From Myxococcales bacterium (GTDB lineage Bacteria > Myxococcota_A > Polyangia > Polyangiales > Polyangiaceae): a DNA stretch of 64,000 bases. A program made the translations under genes and the position numbers. The notes below the pieces were generated by a model. That model was given only the letters and a program-made list of their open reading frames with translations, did no database searches and was not told the origin of the DNA. Within the stretch, counting starts at the first letter, position 1; each line of letters starts with the position of its first letter. Of this stretch, positions 41,480 through 50,045 are shown piece by piece. The stretch covers positions 2,665,852-2,729,851 of the forward strand of contig JADJQX010000001.1 of the NCBI GenBank assembly GCA_016712525.1, read 5' to 3'.

Positions 41480-42583
41480 TCAGCGGTTCTTTCGCTTCGC
41501 CTTGCTCTCGGCCTTTCGTTTCGCCTTCTTCGCGCGGTGGGCTGCGGTGGCGGTGGCGACCTTCGCCTTGGCCTCGAGCCTCACGGTCGATCGCGCGGCG
41601 GCGCTCTCTCGCAGCGCCTTCTCGGTGTCCTCGACGGTCCTGTCGTCGAGCACCCGGATCATGGCGCGGGCACGCTCGTAGCCATGAGCGCGCTCGAGAA
41701 AGGTGTAGAATGCACGGAGCTCCTCGACGAAGGCCCGGGTGTTCTCGGGGTGGGCTCGCATCGCCACCGAGGCGGGGCCCCCATGCTCGGGCAGGATCCC
41801 GATGACGACCTCGCGTAGGTGGGCCGGCCGGAGCCTCGAGAGAGGACGCTCCAGCAGCTCACGGCTCATCGCGAGGAGGTACGGGACGGCCATGAGCGGG
41901 GCGCCCAAGGCGGTGCCCTCGGGCGAGGCGGCGGCTTCGGCGACCAGGGTGCGCACCGCTTCGGCGTAGGCGTCCCCGCCGGCAGCGAACTCCGCCTCGA
42001 GAGCGCCGAGCAGCCCCTCGCGAGGCACGTTCACGGGGGCCGTGACCGTGGCGCGACGCGGCCCGTTCGGCGTCTCGAGCGTCATCTCTCGAAAGAACGG
42101 GCCGTCCCCGTCCCAGGGGTCTTGGATCGACTCTTCGTCGGACACCACGAGCAGCGCGCGCGCGACGAGCTCGAGCACCTCGTGATCGGCAGGGGAGGGG
42201 GGCACCTTCTCTCCGCCGACGGTGACGCGAGAGGCCTCGGGCGGCCCGGGCGGGGGCGCCATCTTCCCCTGCGGACCGTTCTTTCGCTCGCCGAGGTACA
42301 GAAGGAGGTGCGAGGGGGACTCGACCTCCACGCCGTCCACGTCACGTGCGTCGCACGCGTCGTCGAACGCGTCGAAGTCGCTCGCCGACGCGAAGACGCG
42401 CACGGTGACGGATGCGTAGGCGTCGTCGTCGACCGACACCACGTAGGTCGCGCCGCCTTCGAGGGCGAGCGCGATCGTATCCCGAGGATCGGGGAAGGTG
42501 GAGAAGAGCGCGCGCGCCGCGAGCTGCGACGCGAGATCGACGAGAGCTCCTGTGAGCGCGAGGTCGGGCGACGTTCGAGACAT
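41480..42583 (-). CDS. Hypothetical protein with Lys-rich tail
   Basis: 367 residues from the ATG complementary to 42581-42583. There is no signal peptide. The N-terminal region has strands (ATYVVSVDDDAYASVTVRVFASA), the middle is mixed with helices, and the last about 30 residues are Lys/Ala/Arg-rich (AHRAKKAKRKAESKAKRKNR), suggesting nucleic-acid contact. I do not recognise the family. The frame is open through into the upstream pseudokinase gene, but the joining stretch has poor third-position GC and reads as Arg-rich noise. I therefore treat the two as separate genes. Ribosome-binding signal weak. Confidence 0.6.
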   Translation of the reverse strand: MSRTSPDLALTGALVDLASQLAARALFSTFPDPRDTIALALEGGATYVVSVDDDAYASVTVRVFASASDFDAFDDACDARDVDGVEVESPSHLLLYLGERKNGPQGKMAPPPGPPEASRVTVGGEKVPPSPADHEVLELVARALLVVSDEESIQDPWDGDGPFFREMTLETPNGPRRATVTAPVNVPREGLLGALEAEFAAGGDAYAEAVRTLVAEAAASPEGTALGAPLMAVPYLLAMSRELLERPLSRLRPAHLREVVIGILPEHGGPASVAMRAHPENTRAFVEELRAFYTFLERAHGYERARAMIRVLDDRTVEDTEKALRESAAARSTVRLEAKAKVATATAAHRAKKAKRKAESKAKRKNR

Positions 42584-42659
42584 GTCCCGTGTGTAAACGG
42601 CTTTCGGCCCACGCGATAGGTCTCGGTTTCGCGCGCGGTCTGCCGTCGTGGCCGGGCGT

Positions 42660-43534
42660 TCAGCCCGAGCGCCGCACCCGGGAGAGCGTCCACGCCTCGA
42701 TGAGCGCTCGCCGGAGGCCCCGGCCGAGTCGAACGGGGAGTCGGGCGACGCTTCGAGCGCCTGCTCGACCACCTCGCAGAACGTCGCTGGCAGATCGGGG
42801 CGCGCCTCGCCGAGGGCGGGAGCGGCGCGCGTGACCCGGCCCTCCGCGTCGACCACGCACGGCGCCTCCCCCGTCAGGCTTCGGTAGAGAATGGCGGCCG
42901 CAGCCCAGAGATCCTTCGTGAGGTCGGTCGGGGCGCGCTCTCTCTCCCCTGCTCCTCCCGCGAGGGGGGGAGCGTACGAGTCCCGTTTCGCCGAGGCGGG
43001 CACGAGGGACAGGCGCGCCCGTGTGTATCCGTCGACGCCTCGAGCTCCGTCGAAGTCGATGAGCCGCAGCGTGCCACGCCGCTCCATGAGGATCTCGCGC
43101 GGCGCGAGCCTGCGGTGGAAGAGCCCCTCGGAGTGGAGGGCGTCGAGCGCCTCGAGCAGACTGCACGCGATGTCCAGCGCCTGGGTGGTGGGGAGCCGAC
43201 GATGGCGGGCGAGGCGCGCGTCCAGGGCCTCTCCGTAGACGCGCTCCATGACCAGGTAAGGGCCCTCCGGTCCCTCCCCGTCGTCGAGCACGCGGACCAG
43301 CGCCGGATGGGACACGTGGTTCGTCAGGTATCCCTGCGCGACGAACCTGCGTCGGAGCTCTTCGTCCTCGGCGAGGTGGGGATGGAGCACCTTGAGCGCC
43401 GCTTCGAGCCCGTAGTCGTGCCGTGCGGCGACCACGTGGGAGGTCTCGCCCGAGCCGAGGTGGGCCAAGATCTCCCAGCGTGTGTCGAACCGCGATCCCG
43501 GGATGGGTGGCGACTTCGGACCTCTACCTCCCAT
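42660..43534 (-). CDS. Ser/Thr pseudokinase, probable frameshift near its 3' end
   Basis: About 290 residues from an ATG complementary to 43532-43534, with GGAG nine bases upstream (an in-frame ATG at 43543 also exists). The fold is a bacterial kinase: Gly-rich loop LGSGETSHVV, strand-3 Lys48 in AALKVL, and hinge LVMERVYG. The catalytic loop reads HRRLAPREIL where HRDLKPxN is expected (Asp to Arg142, Lys to Ala144, Asn to Glu147), and DFG reads DFD. Activity is therefore unlikely. The original frame stays open beyond about 42735 but turns Arg-rich. The next frame gives ALIEAWTLSRV and stops at 42660 with all-GC third positions, so a frameshift (real or sequencing) is likely. Probably a cytoplasmic binding protein. 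Confidence 0.7.
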
Positions 43535-43693
43535 GATACCCATCTCCGTGGTCGCCGAGGCGTGGCTTCCTCCGAGGTACGGTGGCACGGGAGACGTGGA
43601 TATGCTGCTTGTGCCGCTTGCCGCCCTGCAAACGCGCGCGACATTTGTGATGCACGGGCCCCTCACGCGCGCCCGCGACGGCAAGGGCGCGAC

Positions 43694-44623
43694 TCAACGC
43701 TTCGCTGGGCGGTCCTCGAGGCGCTCGGCGTAGTGCACGATCACACGACGGTACATGTCCGACGCGTTCCACGAGCCGAGCACGTCGTAGTTCGGAGTGC
43801 CGGGGCGATAAGGCCTCCCGGCCGCGTACCCGTGCCCACGCAAGTAGCTCGCCGTCGACGCGAGGGCGTCTGCGCTCGACCGCACGAGGTCGGCCTTGCC
43901 GTCGCCGTCGAAATCGACCGCGTGCGCTTCGTACGAAGTCGGTAGAAACTGGGTTTGCCCGATCTCTCCCGCCCACGCGCCTACCATGTCGTCTGCCGCC
44001 ATGTCTCCGCGCTCTACGATGCGCAGCGCCGCGAGCAGCTCTCCGCGGAATCGCTCGGCACGTCGGCAATCGTAGGCGAGCGTGGCGAGCGCGCGGAACG
44101 TGGGATACGTGCCGACGTTCTGGCCAAAGTCGGTCTCGAGGCCCCACAGGGCGACGAGCAGGCTCGGGGCTACGCCGAACGTCGCCTCGATGCGCGCGAG
44201 CAGGGCGGCGTGGGTGTGCATCATGGCCCGGCCTCGTGTCACACGCGCAGGTGGAACACGCTTTTGCACGAGCTCTTCGAACGTATGGGAAAAGGCCCTC
44301 TGGCCACGGTCCTGGGCGATGACCTCGGGGGCATACGAGAGATCTCCCAGCGCGAGCGTGAGGGTGCGCCGCGAGATCCCCCCGGCGGCGGCCTGGGCCT
44401 CGAAGGCCGCGAGCCACGTCTCGAATCCCTCGGCCGTGTCGGAGCAAGCGAGGCCACCCGCGCGAGGCGAAGCCCCCTCGTGTGGGCTGCTGGCCTTCGG
44501 GCGACCTGGGGCCTCGCGCGGAGCGAGCCGAGGCATGCGGAGGGGCTCTTCGGCCGCACATCCGGCCACGAACACGAAGGCCACGGCGAGCGAGAGTCTG
44601 TGCGGCACGAGGTGACGGAGCAT
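43694..44623 (-). CDS. MltB-type lytic murein transglycosylase lipoprotein
   Basis: 309 residues from the ATG complementary to 44621-44623. The signal peptide ends in FVAGC (Cys22). The SLT_2/MltB core has ALWGLETDFG with catalytic Glu163, GTYPTFRALATLAYD, and GAWAGEIGQTQFLPTSY, then FDGDGKADL and a C-terminal LRGHGYAAGRPY. These are diagnostic for MltB enzymes, which cut the glycan strand of peptidoglycan to give 1,6-anhydro ends from the inner leaflet of the outer membrane. The N-terminal extension of the open frame upstream of 44623 is Arg/Pro noise. Monocistronic, convergent with nothing nearby. There is no LysM or other cell-wall-binding domain. Confidence 0.93.
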   Translation of the reverse strand: MLRHLVPHRLSLAVAFVFVAGCAAEEPLRMPRLAPREAPGRPKASSPHEGASPRAGGLACSDTAEGFETWLAAFEAQAAAGGISRRTLTLALGDLSYAPEVIAQDRGQRAFSHTFEELVQKRVPPARVTRGRAMMHTHAALLARIEATFGVAPSLLVALWGLETDFGQNVGTYPTFRALATLAYDCRRAERFRGELLAALRIVERGDMAADDMVGAWAGEIGQTQFLPTSYEAHAVDFDGDGKADLVRSSADALASTASYLRGHGYAAGRPYRPGTPNYDVLGSWNASDMYRRVIVHYAERLEDRPAKR

Positions 44624-44719
44624 GTCGCAGAGCGGCCGAAGAGCACAAAAAAAGTGCATCGAGCGCCCGCGCCTTCGAGGCGGTGAGCCTCCCCTCGGGC
44701 GTGGTGGTGCTCTCCCCAC

Positions 44720-44755
44720 CATCGCCGGCGATGCCTCGAAGCATCGCCGGCGATG
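44720..44755. repeat. Nested palindrome, possible terminator
   Basis: CATCGCCGGCGATGC (44720-44734) and GCATCGCCGGCGATG (44741-44755) are exact reverse complements around CTCGAA, and each arm is itself a palindrome (CATCGCCGGCGATG). It lies about 75 bases past the OmpA-gene stop and about 100 bases upstream of the transglycosylase start. It may end the OmpA message or serve as a double binding site. Confidence 0.55.
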
Positions 44756-44829
44756 CCCGAGCCTTCCGACCGAACCGGCCTACCGAGGGCGGGCCACGTC
44801 ACGTAGCGGCGTGACCGAGGCCCGGCACG

Positions 44830-45786
44830 TCAGCCCGGTTTCCCGTGTTTTCCTGGCTTCTTCTCGCCCTTCGCGGGCTTCTTCTCGCCCCCTTTGTGCC
44901 CGTGCGGGGGGTGCCCCGGTGGCGGAGGCGGTGGTGGCGTGCCCGGCTTGGCGCCGGGGGGCGGAGCGGTGGGTTTGTCGGGCGGGGGCGGCGGGCGCGG
45001 GTGAGAGATCGGCTTCACCTCGGGCAAGGCGATGAGCTCCTCGACGTTGGGTTGGAGCGCGATCTCGATGCGCCGGTTCGCCTGTCGCCCCTCGGGGGAG
45101 CCGTTCGGAGCGACCGGATCGAACTCGGCGTGACCGGCCGCGGTGACGTCGGCCGCGGACACCCCTTTGGCCACGAGGAGCTTGGTCACGGCCACGCCAC
45201 GTGCGGTCGAGAGCTCCCAGTTCGAGGGGAACTCCTTGGTTTGAATGGGGTAGGTGTCTGTGTGACCAATGACCACGAACCTGCGGCCTTGAACCGTACG
45301 GAGGGCTTGTGCGACGTCGGTGAGGGCCTGCACGCCGTCGGGCTTGATCTCGGTCTTTCCCACGTCGAAGAGGACGTCGGTCTCGAGGAGGAGCACGATT
45401 TGCCCGTGCCGCGCGGCGATGGCGACCTTCCCCGTGTCGGTCATCTTCTTGAGCTTCGACACGAGGTCGTCGAAGAGCTTCGCGCGCGCCTCGGCCGCGG
45501 CCTTTTGCTTCTTGAGCTCGTCGAGCTGCGCGCGGGTGTCGGCGTCGTTGGCCTTGGCCTCGACCTCTTTCAGGCGGGCCTCGAGCTCGGCGCGCGCCTT
45601 CTGCTGGGCCTGACCTTCGGTCTCGAGGGCCTTCGCGTGGGCCTTCTCCTTGTCGCGGTCCGCGACCGCAGCGTCGTACTCGGACTTGGGGATTCCGCAG
45701 CCCGTCGCGAGGACGGACGCGAGGGCGAGGGCGACGAGAGCGCCGGCTTGAGCGGGACCACGGGAGCCATGACGTCGGAGCGGCAT
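44830..45786 (-). CDS. OmpA-family peptidoglycan-associated lipoprotein with coiled coil
   Basis: 318 residues from the ATG complementary to 45784-45786. The signal peptide ends in LATGC (Cys about 30), then a long charged coiled coil (about 38-110, Ala/Glu/Lys heptads), an OmpA-like domain (about 125-245: LLLETDVLFDVGKTEIKPDG, VVIGHTDTYP, NWELSTARGVAV, RRIEIALQPN) and a Pro/Lys/Gly-rich tail of about 65 residues. OmpA-like domains bind peptidoglycan, so the protein links the outer membrane to the wall. It resembles MotB-like lipoproteins without a TM. Regulation not visible; it is divergent from the next lipoprotein gene. Confidence 0.9.
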   Translation of the reverse strand: MPLRRHGSRGPAQAGALVALALASVLATGCGIPKSEYDAAVADRDKEKAHAKALETEGQAQQKARAELEARLKEVEAKANDADTRAQLDELKKQKAAAEARAKLFDDLVSKLKKMTDTGKVAIAARHGQIVLLLETDVLFDVGKTEIKPDGVQALTDVAQALRTVQGRRFVVIGHTDTYPIQTKEFPSNWELSTARGVAVTKLLVAKGVSAADVTAAGHAEFDPVAPNGSPEGRQANRRIEIALQPNVEELIALPEVKPISHPRPPPPPDKPTAPPPGAKPGTPPPPPPPGHPPHGHKGGEKKPAKGEKKPGKHGKPG

Positions 45787-45900
45787 GGCGCGCAGTCTAC
45801 CTCGAATGGTGCGCGAGGCGTCGCCCGGATCCACCGTCCGAGGCTCGTTCCGTCACGGAATCCCGCGTGCGCGCGCGCCCGAACGTGCGACCATGGCCGA

Positions 45901-46620
45901 ATGCGCCATCGCCGAGCGTTCTTCGTCGTATCCTTTGCCCTCATGGCCGTCGGAGGCGCGTGCACGTCGTTCGGGTCCGACACCGAGCCTGTCGTGGGTG
46001 ACGCCTCCGCGAGCGATGGCGCGACGACGGCGACGGCGACCGTCCCCACGACGCCACCGGGCGGCCAGGACAGCGGCCGGGTGCTACCAGGTGTCGACTC
46101 CGGCGCTCTCTCCCCTGGCTGGGGCGCGGCCTTCGTGTCCGCCGCGACGACCACGGGCAACCTCGGCCAGGGGCAGGTTCAAGCCGACACGATCTGCACC
46201 AATGAGGGGCAGCGGATCAAGGCCGGGGCCAAGTTCAAGGCCCTCCTCTTCCTCAAAGACTCGGACACCCTGTTCTCTCGGGCTCAGAGCTCCGGGCCGA
46301 GGTACATGCCGAACGGCGACGGATCCCAGGGGCGCCTCGCGATCACCAATGTCGGCGCGGTCGGAGGGGCGTTCCTCGTGCGCGGGCACGCCGACGGGGG
46401 AGAAGTCGGGCGGGATAGGCGCGTCTGGACCGGGGCCCCCAACGACGCGGGATCTTCGCTCCACTGTGGGACCGGCGACGGCCCGTGGACCTCGGAGAAC
46501 GGCGGCTTGACGGGGGCAACGGGCTCACCGTGGGCGGAGGCGGGAGTGGAGGGATATGCCCTCGCGAGCTGCAATCAAACCGAGAGCTTCTTCTGCGTCG
46601 AGGTCGGCGACTTCCGGTGA
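45901..46620 (+). CDS. DUF1554/endostatin-like lipoprotein
   Basis: 239 residues. The signal peptide ends in VGGAC (Cys21), then a Thr/Ala/Pro-rich linker to about residue 75. The mature domain starts GWGAAFVSAATTTGNLG and contains ADTICTNEG, KFKALLFL, RRVWTGAPNDAG and a C-terminal Cys pattern ending ALASCNQTESFFCVE. This order of a Cys after AD, KALL, a WTG loop and two late cysteines recalls the DUF1554 / collagen-XVIII endostatin-like fold (C-type-lectin-like). That assignment is from pattern only. Likely surface-exposed binding protein. It diverges from the OmpA gene with 114 bases between starts. Confidence 0.72.
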   Translation: MRHRRAFFVVSFALMAVGGACTSFGSDTEPVVGDASASDGATTATATVPTTPPGGQDSGRVLPGVDSGALSPGWGAAFVSAATTTGNLGQGQVQADTICTNEGQRIKAGAKFKALLFLKDSDTLFSRAQSSGPRYMPNGDGSQGRLAITNVGAVGGAFLVRGHADGGEVGRDRRVWTGAPNDAGSSLHCGTGDGPWTSENGGLTGATGSPWAEAGVEGYALASCNQTESFFCVEVGDFR

Positions 46621-46716
46621 CGCGGCTCGGCCTTGCAGTCGCGGCGCGCCTCGCCCCGCCCCGACAACATGCAGAGTACACGTCGAACCTCGAGGCGCCG
46701 GACGCGCCGTCCAGGG

Positions 46717-48807
46717 TCAGCCCCGCGTGGAGCTCGAGGCGTGCGAGGGGCGCCGTCCTTTGGCCTTTTTGGCCTTCGCCGGCATCGCCTCGGAGGGCTC
46801 CGAGCCGGCCGCGAACCTGAAAGTGACCGTTGTGGGTTTGAGCGACGGCGCGCGCCTCGCGAGCTCCTCGTAGGGGCCGCGGCCCACCTTGCGGTGCTCG
46901 TGCACGAGCGTCGCCCAAATGCCTCCCTCACGCTCTTCGGCGCGCGCGGCCTTTCGTGGATCGAAGCGCAGCTCGCGCACGAACGTGGAGCGCTCGGGCG
47001 AGGCCCCCAAGATGCGCTCGCGGAGCCCGCGCGCCGCGAGGTCGCGGAAGACTCCCGGACCACGGCGATCGTAATAGAGGATCGTGTGGGCGGTGGAGAC
47101 GGCGCCGGCCCAGGGGTACGTGCGGAGGGCCCAGCCCTCGCTCAGGGCGTCCAGCGTCTCGTTCACCTCGGCGCGATCGTCGTCGGTCTTCCACGGGCTC
47201 GTCGGCTCGAAGAAGATGCCGAGCCCTAGCTCGTCGCCCTCGAGCTCCCACGTCTCGCGAATGCCGAATTTCTCGGGCGACTGGGCCACGAGGCTGCCGT
47301 GGGTGAGGCCGAACTCTCCCACGATGTAGACAGCGAGCTTTTCTTCGCGCTCCCCGATGAAGTCGAGCGTGGCGAGGGCCTCGTCCTTCGTCTCGGTGGG
47401 GAAGTCGGTAAAACACATGGCCTCGGCGGCGATGCCGGCGGAGGACAAGCGGTCGACCACGGTGGAGACGACCTCGACGGGCGCGCCCTTGTCGATGAGC
47501 TTGAGCACGCGGTCCGAGCCCGACTCGACGCCCAACGCGCACGCGACGGCGCCGGCCTTCTTCAGGAGATCGGCGCGCTCTTGGGTGAGGTACTTCTCGG
47601 GTTTGAGGTCGGTCGCCCAGCGCACGTCCAGTCCGGAGTCGACGATGGCCTGGGAGATCTTCACGAGGGTCTTCGGGGCGACCGAGTCTTGGCTGAGGTA
47701 GAAATGGCGAGTGCCGTATTTCTCGGAGAGGCCGCGCAGGTGTGCGACGATGCCCGCGACCTCGCGCTCCCGGTACGCCGCCGTGCCGACCTCGGCCAAC
47801 CCGTAGTGGCAGAACGTGCACTTTCCCCAGTAGCAGCCGCGCGTCGGATCGTAGGGGAGCACCAACTTGGGTGCAAAGTACAAGGAGAGCGGGAGGCCGT
47901 CGAAGTCCGGCGGGGGGAGGGCCTTCAGGTCCTCCATGCCGTGTCCGGACATGAAGCGCGCCCCCATGAGCTTGTCTCTCACGACGACGTTCTTGCATTG
48001 GCGGAGCGGAGTGCCCTCTTCGAGCGCCCGCACGAGCGCGAGGAGGGTATTTTCTCCCTCGAAGACACACGCGCTGTCGAACGGGCCGAGGGCCTTCGCG
48101 AGCCTCTTCCCGGCGAGGCGAATGAGCATTTGGGTGATGCCGGGGCCTCCGCACGTGACGTGCACGTGGGGCAGCGCCCGCTTGATCTTGGCCGCGAACG
48201 CGTACGCGGGCTGGAGCTGCCCCGGGAAACACACGGAGAGCCCGACGACCTTCACGTCGGCCTCCCGCAACCGAGGCACGAGCGTCTTCGTGACGTAGTC
48301 GTCGAATGGGTCGGCCCCCGGGCGCCCGGCGCGCTCCACTTCTTCGAAGGACGTGAGCCCGAGCGGCGTGCGGTAGGCCGTGAAGTCGAGGTGGAGGGGG
48401 AAGTGGGTGGCCGAGACCACGCGGAGGGCCGCCTCGACCGTGGCGACCGCGGAGGCGTACGCGTCCGGGTCGTGGAAGCGCGCTTCGTCGCGGAAGATGC
48501 GTTTGGCCTCGGCGATGCCCTCGGGCACGGCGTGCGCGTCGGCGCGGCACCGCACGAGGCCCGCGTACTCGAGCTGCTCTTCGTGGGCGAGCGCCGGCCT
48601 CGTGTCGAGCTCCGCGAGGCGCCCCTCGAGCTTGTCACGCAAGGCGCCCAGCGCGCCCGGGTCGAGCACGGCGTCGAACCCCTCGACATTGGCGTCGATC
48701 TGGAGCACCTCCACGCCGTTCTGCCGCAGGAACGCGGTCAGCGTGGGGAGGGCCAGGTACGGAGCCGTGGGATCGCAGGTGGGCGGGTATACGAGCGCGA
48801 CGCGCAT
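46717..48807 (-). CDS. B12-binding-domain radical SAM protein
   Basis: 696 residues. The N-terminus (ALVYPPTCDPTAPYLALPTLTAFL split over residues 4-27) and the 180-240 region are the cobalamin-binding domain type. The radical SAM cluster motif is CYWGKCTFC: Cys325, Cys330 and Cys333, a Cx4Cx2C variant seen in some B12-type members. Downstream, HFYLSQDSVAPKTL, ALGVESGSDRVLKLIDKG and CFTDFPTETKDEAL are typical SAM strands. The C-terminus ends in a Lys/Arg-rich tail. No precursor peptide or other biosynthetic gene is beside it, so a product cannot be inferred. It is unrelated in detail to the radical SAM at 18734. Cytoplasmic. Confidence 0.9.
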   Translation of the reverse strand: MRVALVYPPTCDPTAPYLALPTLTAFLRQNGVEVLQIDANVEGFDAVLDPGALGALRDKLEGRLAELDTRPALAHEEQLEYAGLVRCRADAHAVPEGIAEAKRIFRDEARFHDPDAYASAVATVEAALRVVSATHFPLHLDFTAYRTPLGLTSFEEVERAGRPGADPFDDYVTKTLVPRLREADVKVVGLSVCFPGQLQPAYAFAAKIKRALPHVHVTCGGPGITQMLIRLAGKRLAKALGPFDSACVFEGENTLLALVRALEEGTPLRQCKNVVVRDKLMGARFMSGHGMEDLKALPPPDFDGLPLSLYFAPKLVLPYDPTRGCYWGKCTFCHYGLAEVGTAAYREREVAGIVAHLRGLSEKYGTRHFYLSQDSVAPKTLVKISQAIVDSGLDVRWATDLKPEKYLTQERADLLKKAGAVACALGVESGSDRVLKLIDKGAPVEVVSTVVDRLSSAGIAAEAMCFTDFPTETKDEALATLDFIGEREEKLAVYIVGEFGLTHGSLVAQSPEKFGIRETWELEGDELGLGIFFEPTSPWKTDDDRAEVNETLDALSEGWALRTYPWAGAVSTAHTILYYDRRGPGVFRDLAARGLRERILGASPERSTFVRELRFDPRKAARAEEREGGIWATLVHEHRKVGRGPYEELARRAPSLKPTTVTFRFAAGSEPSEAMPAKAKKAKGRRPSHASSSTRG

Positions 48808-48847
48808 GCGCGGCGGCTTAGCATAGGGGGGCGAAAGCGCCCGCGAA

Positions 48848-49030
48848 TTAGCGGCTCGAGGGCGCGGGCCGCCTCTGGCGTGGTGGGCCCCAGAGGAGGG
48901 CGGTCACGAGGCGGGTGACCTCCGCGGCGACGGCCGCCTCGTCGCGCGAAGAGAGGGCGGAGGTCGGTGTCCCGTGCGGCGCGCCGCGCTCGGAGCGGCC
49001 TCGGTCCGTGCGCTTCGTCGTGCCCCTCAT
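48848..49030 (-). CDS. Small protein overlapping end of the membrane-protein gene
   Basis: 60 residues starting MRGTTKRTDRGRSERGAPH, basic and Arg-rich, with a helix SRDEAAVAAEVTRLVTALL and a Pro/Arg tail. The ATG complementary to 49028-49030 overlaps the TGA of the preceding gene (ATGA), which is the main support. No homologous family is recognised and composition is not decisive, so it may be spurious. Confidence 0.35.
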   Translation of the reverse strand: MRGTTKRTDRGRSERGAPHGTPTSALSSRDEAAVAAEVTRLVTALLWGPPRQRRPAPSSR

Positions 49031-49845
49031 GGCAACACCGCCCCCAGCGTGAGCATCGCTCCGCCGCTCGGGACGGGCGTGAGCGCCGGCACGACGAGGG
49101 TCGCCCGCCGTGGCTCGCGGGCTCGGCCCGCGTGGTACGCCGCCCAGGAGGTCTCGAGGGGCGTCGGGGAGAACAAGATCTCGGCCCCGCACGCCGTGAC
49201 CCACGCGCCGGCGAGCACGAGCGCCGCGGACACGCCGTCTTGTTCCTTGCGGCTGAACGTCGAGGAGGTCAGATCGGCCCCCGCGAAGACCGCGCCCACG
49301 CCGAGCGCGGCAGCCCCAAGCCCGAGCCCGACGGCGCCACCTACCATCCGCCCGGTCCGTGCTTCGCGCGCGGCTCCCTCGAGCACGGCCTCTCCGGCGG
49401 CGAGCGCCTCGGCCGAGGCGCGACCCCGTGAGAGCTCGAGGGCCGCGGCCGCGTCGGCGCGCGCGTAGGGGCTCGCCGGCGCGAAGACCAGGTCCAAGAG
49501 GCCGCCCACGCCGAAGCCGATGCCCGTACCGAGGACGACGCCGGACCCCACGTTCGCCTCTCTCCCGTAGAGCACCGCGCCGACGGGGGTCACGACGGCC
49601 GACACGCCGAGCCCCGCGAGGGCGCCGACGTAGCGGCGGATCCGCGACGGGGTGTCGGCGTGCGCGACGAACGACCGGAACCTCGCGAGGTCCTCGTCGC
49701 TGCCGGGGTGGGTGACCGACGGCGTGCGAGGCCCCTTCGGGGTCCCGTCCCATCCTTCGCACGACGGGTCGTCGCTCGCGAGGGCCGGGCGAGCGCCGAG
49801 CAGGAGGAGCGCGGCGAGCGTGAACATCGGAGTGCGGGCGTGCAT
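49027..49845 (-). CDS. Secreted protein with Gly/Ala membrane-like helices
   Basis: 272 residues from the ATG complementary to 49843-49845. The signal peptide is cleaved after ALAS (about residue 24). The mature part has a short polar start with Cys (DDPSCEGWDG), then hydrophobic Gly/Ala segments (VGALAGLGVSAVVTPVGAVLYG; VVLGTGIGFGVGGLLDLVFAP; MVGGAVGLGLGAAALGVGAV split by polar loops). These could be beta-barrel or helical membrane segments; the exact topology is unclear. No family recognised. It is divergent from the LysR gene, with about 200 bases between starts, and may be controlled by it. Confidence 0.6.
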   Translation of the reverse strand: MHARTPMFTLAALLLLGARPALASDDPSCEGWDGTPKGPRTPSVTHPGSDEDLARFRSFVAHADTPSRIRRYVGALAGLGVSAVVTPVGAVLYGREANVGSGVVLGTGIGFGVGGLLDLVFAPASPYARADAAAALELSRGRASAEALAAGEAVLEGAAREARTGRMVGGAVGLGLGAAALGVGAVFAGADLTSSTFSRKEQDGVSAALVLAGAWVTACGAEILFSPTPLETSWAAYHAGRAREPRRATLVVPALTPVPSGGAMLTLGAVLP

Positions 49846-50025
49846 GAGCGGGCGTCCTTTCGACGTGAGCGTGCCGCCCGAGGCGTGTGCGAGCGCAGAA
49901 CCTCGTGCGCCCTCTCGCTCGGTGCGGCCCTTGAGTGAGCCGAGCCTCGGCGCGCCGTGCGCACCGGGCAAGAGGAACCTTGCGCCCGCGAGGCCTCCAA
50001 GACAACGATCGACTCGGCTCGTCAC

Positions 50026-50043
50026 GTGTGCAAATTTGCACAC
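50026..50043 (+). promoter_or_regulatory. 18-bp palindrome at the LysR start
   Basis: GTGTGCAAATTTGCACAC is perfectly self-complementary and ends 2 bases before the LysR ATG at 50046. It fits the T-N11-A type of LysR binding site and replaces any ribosome-binding sequence, so autorepression and a leaderless or poorly initiated message are both plausible. Confidence 0.8.
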
Positions 50044-50045
50044 CC

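Noticed and set aside
41480..43684. One fused pseudokinase/Lys-rich protein of 734 codons
   Set aside because: The joining stretch has low third-position GC and Arg-rich noise, while another frame gives a kinase-like ending and stop at 42660; treated as two genes with a suspected frameshift.
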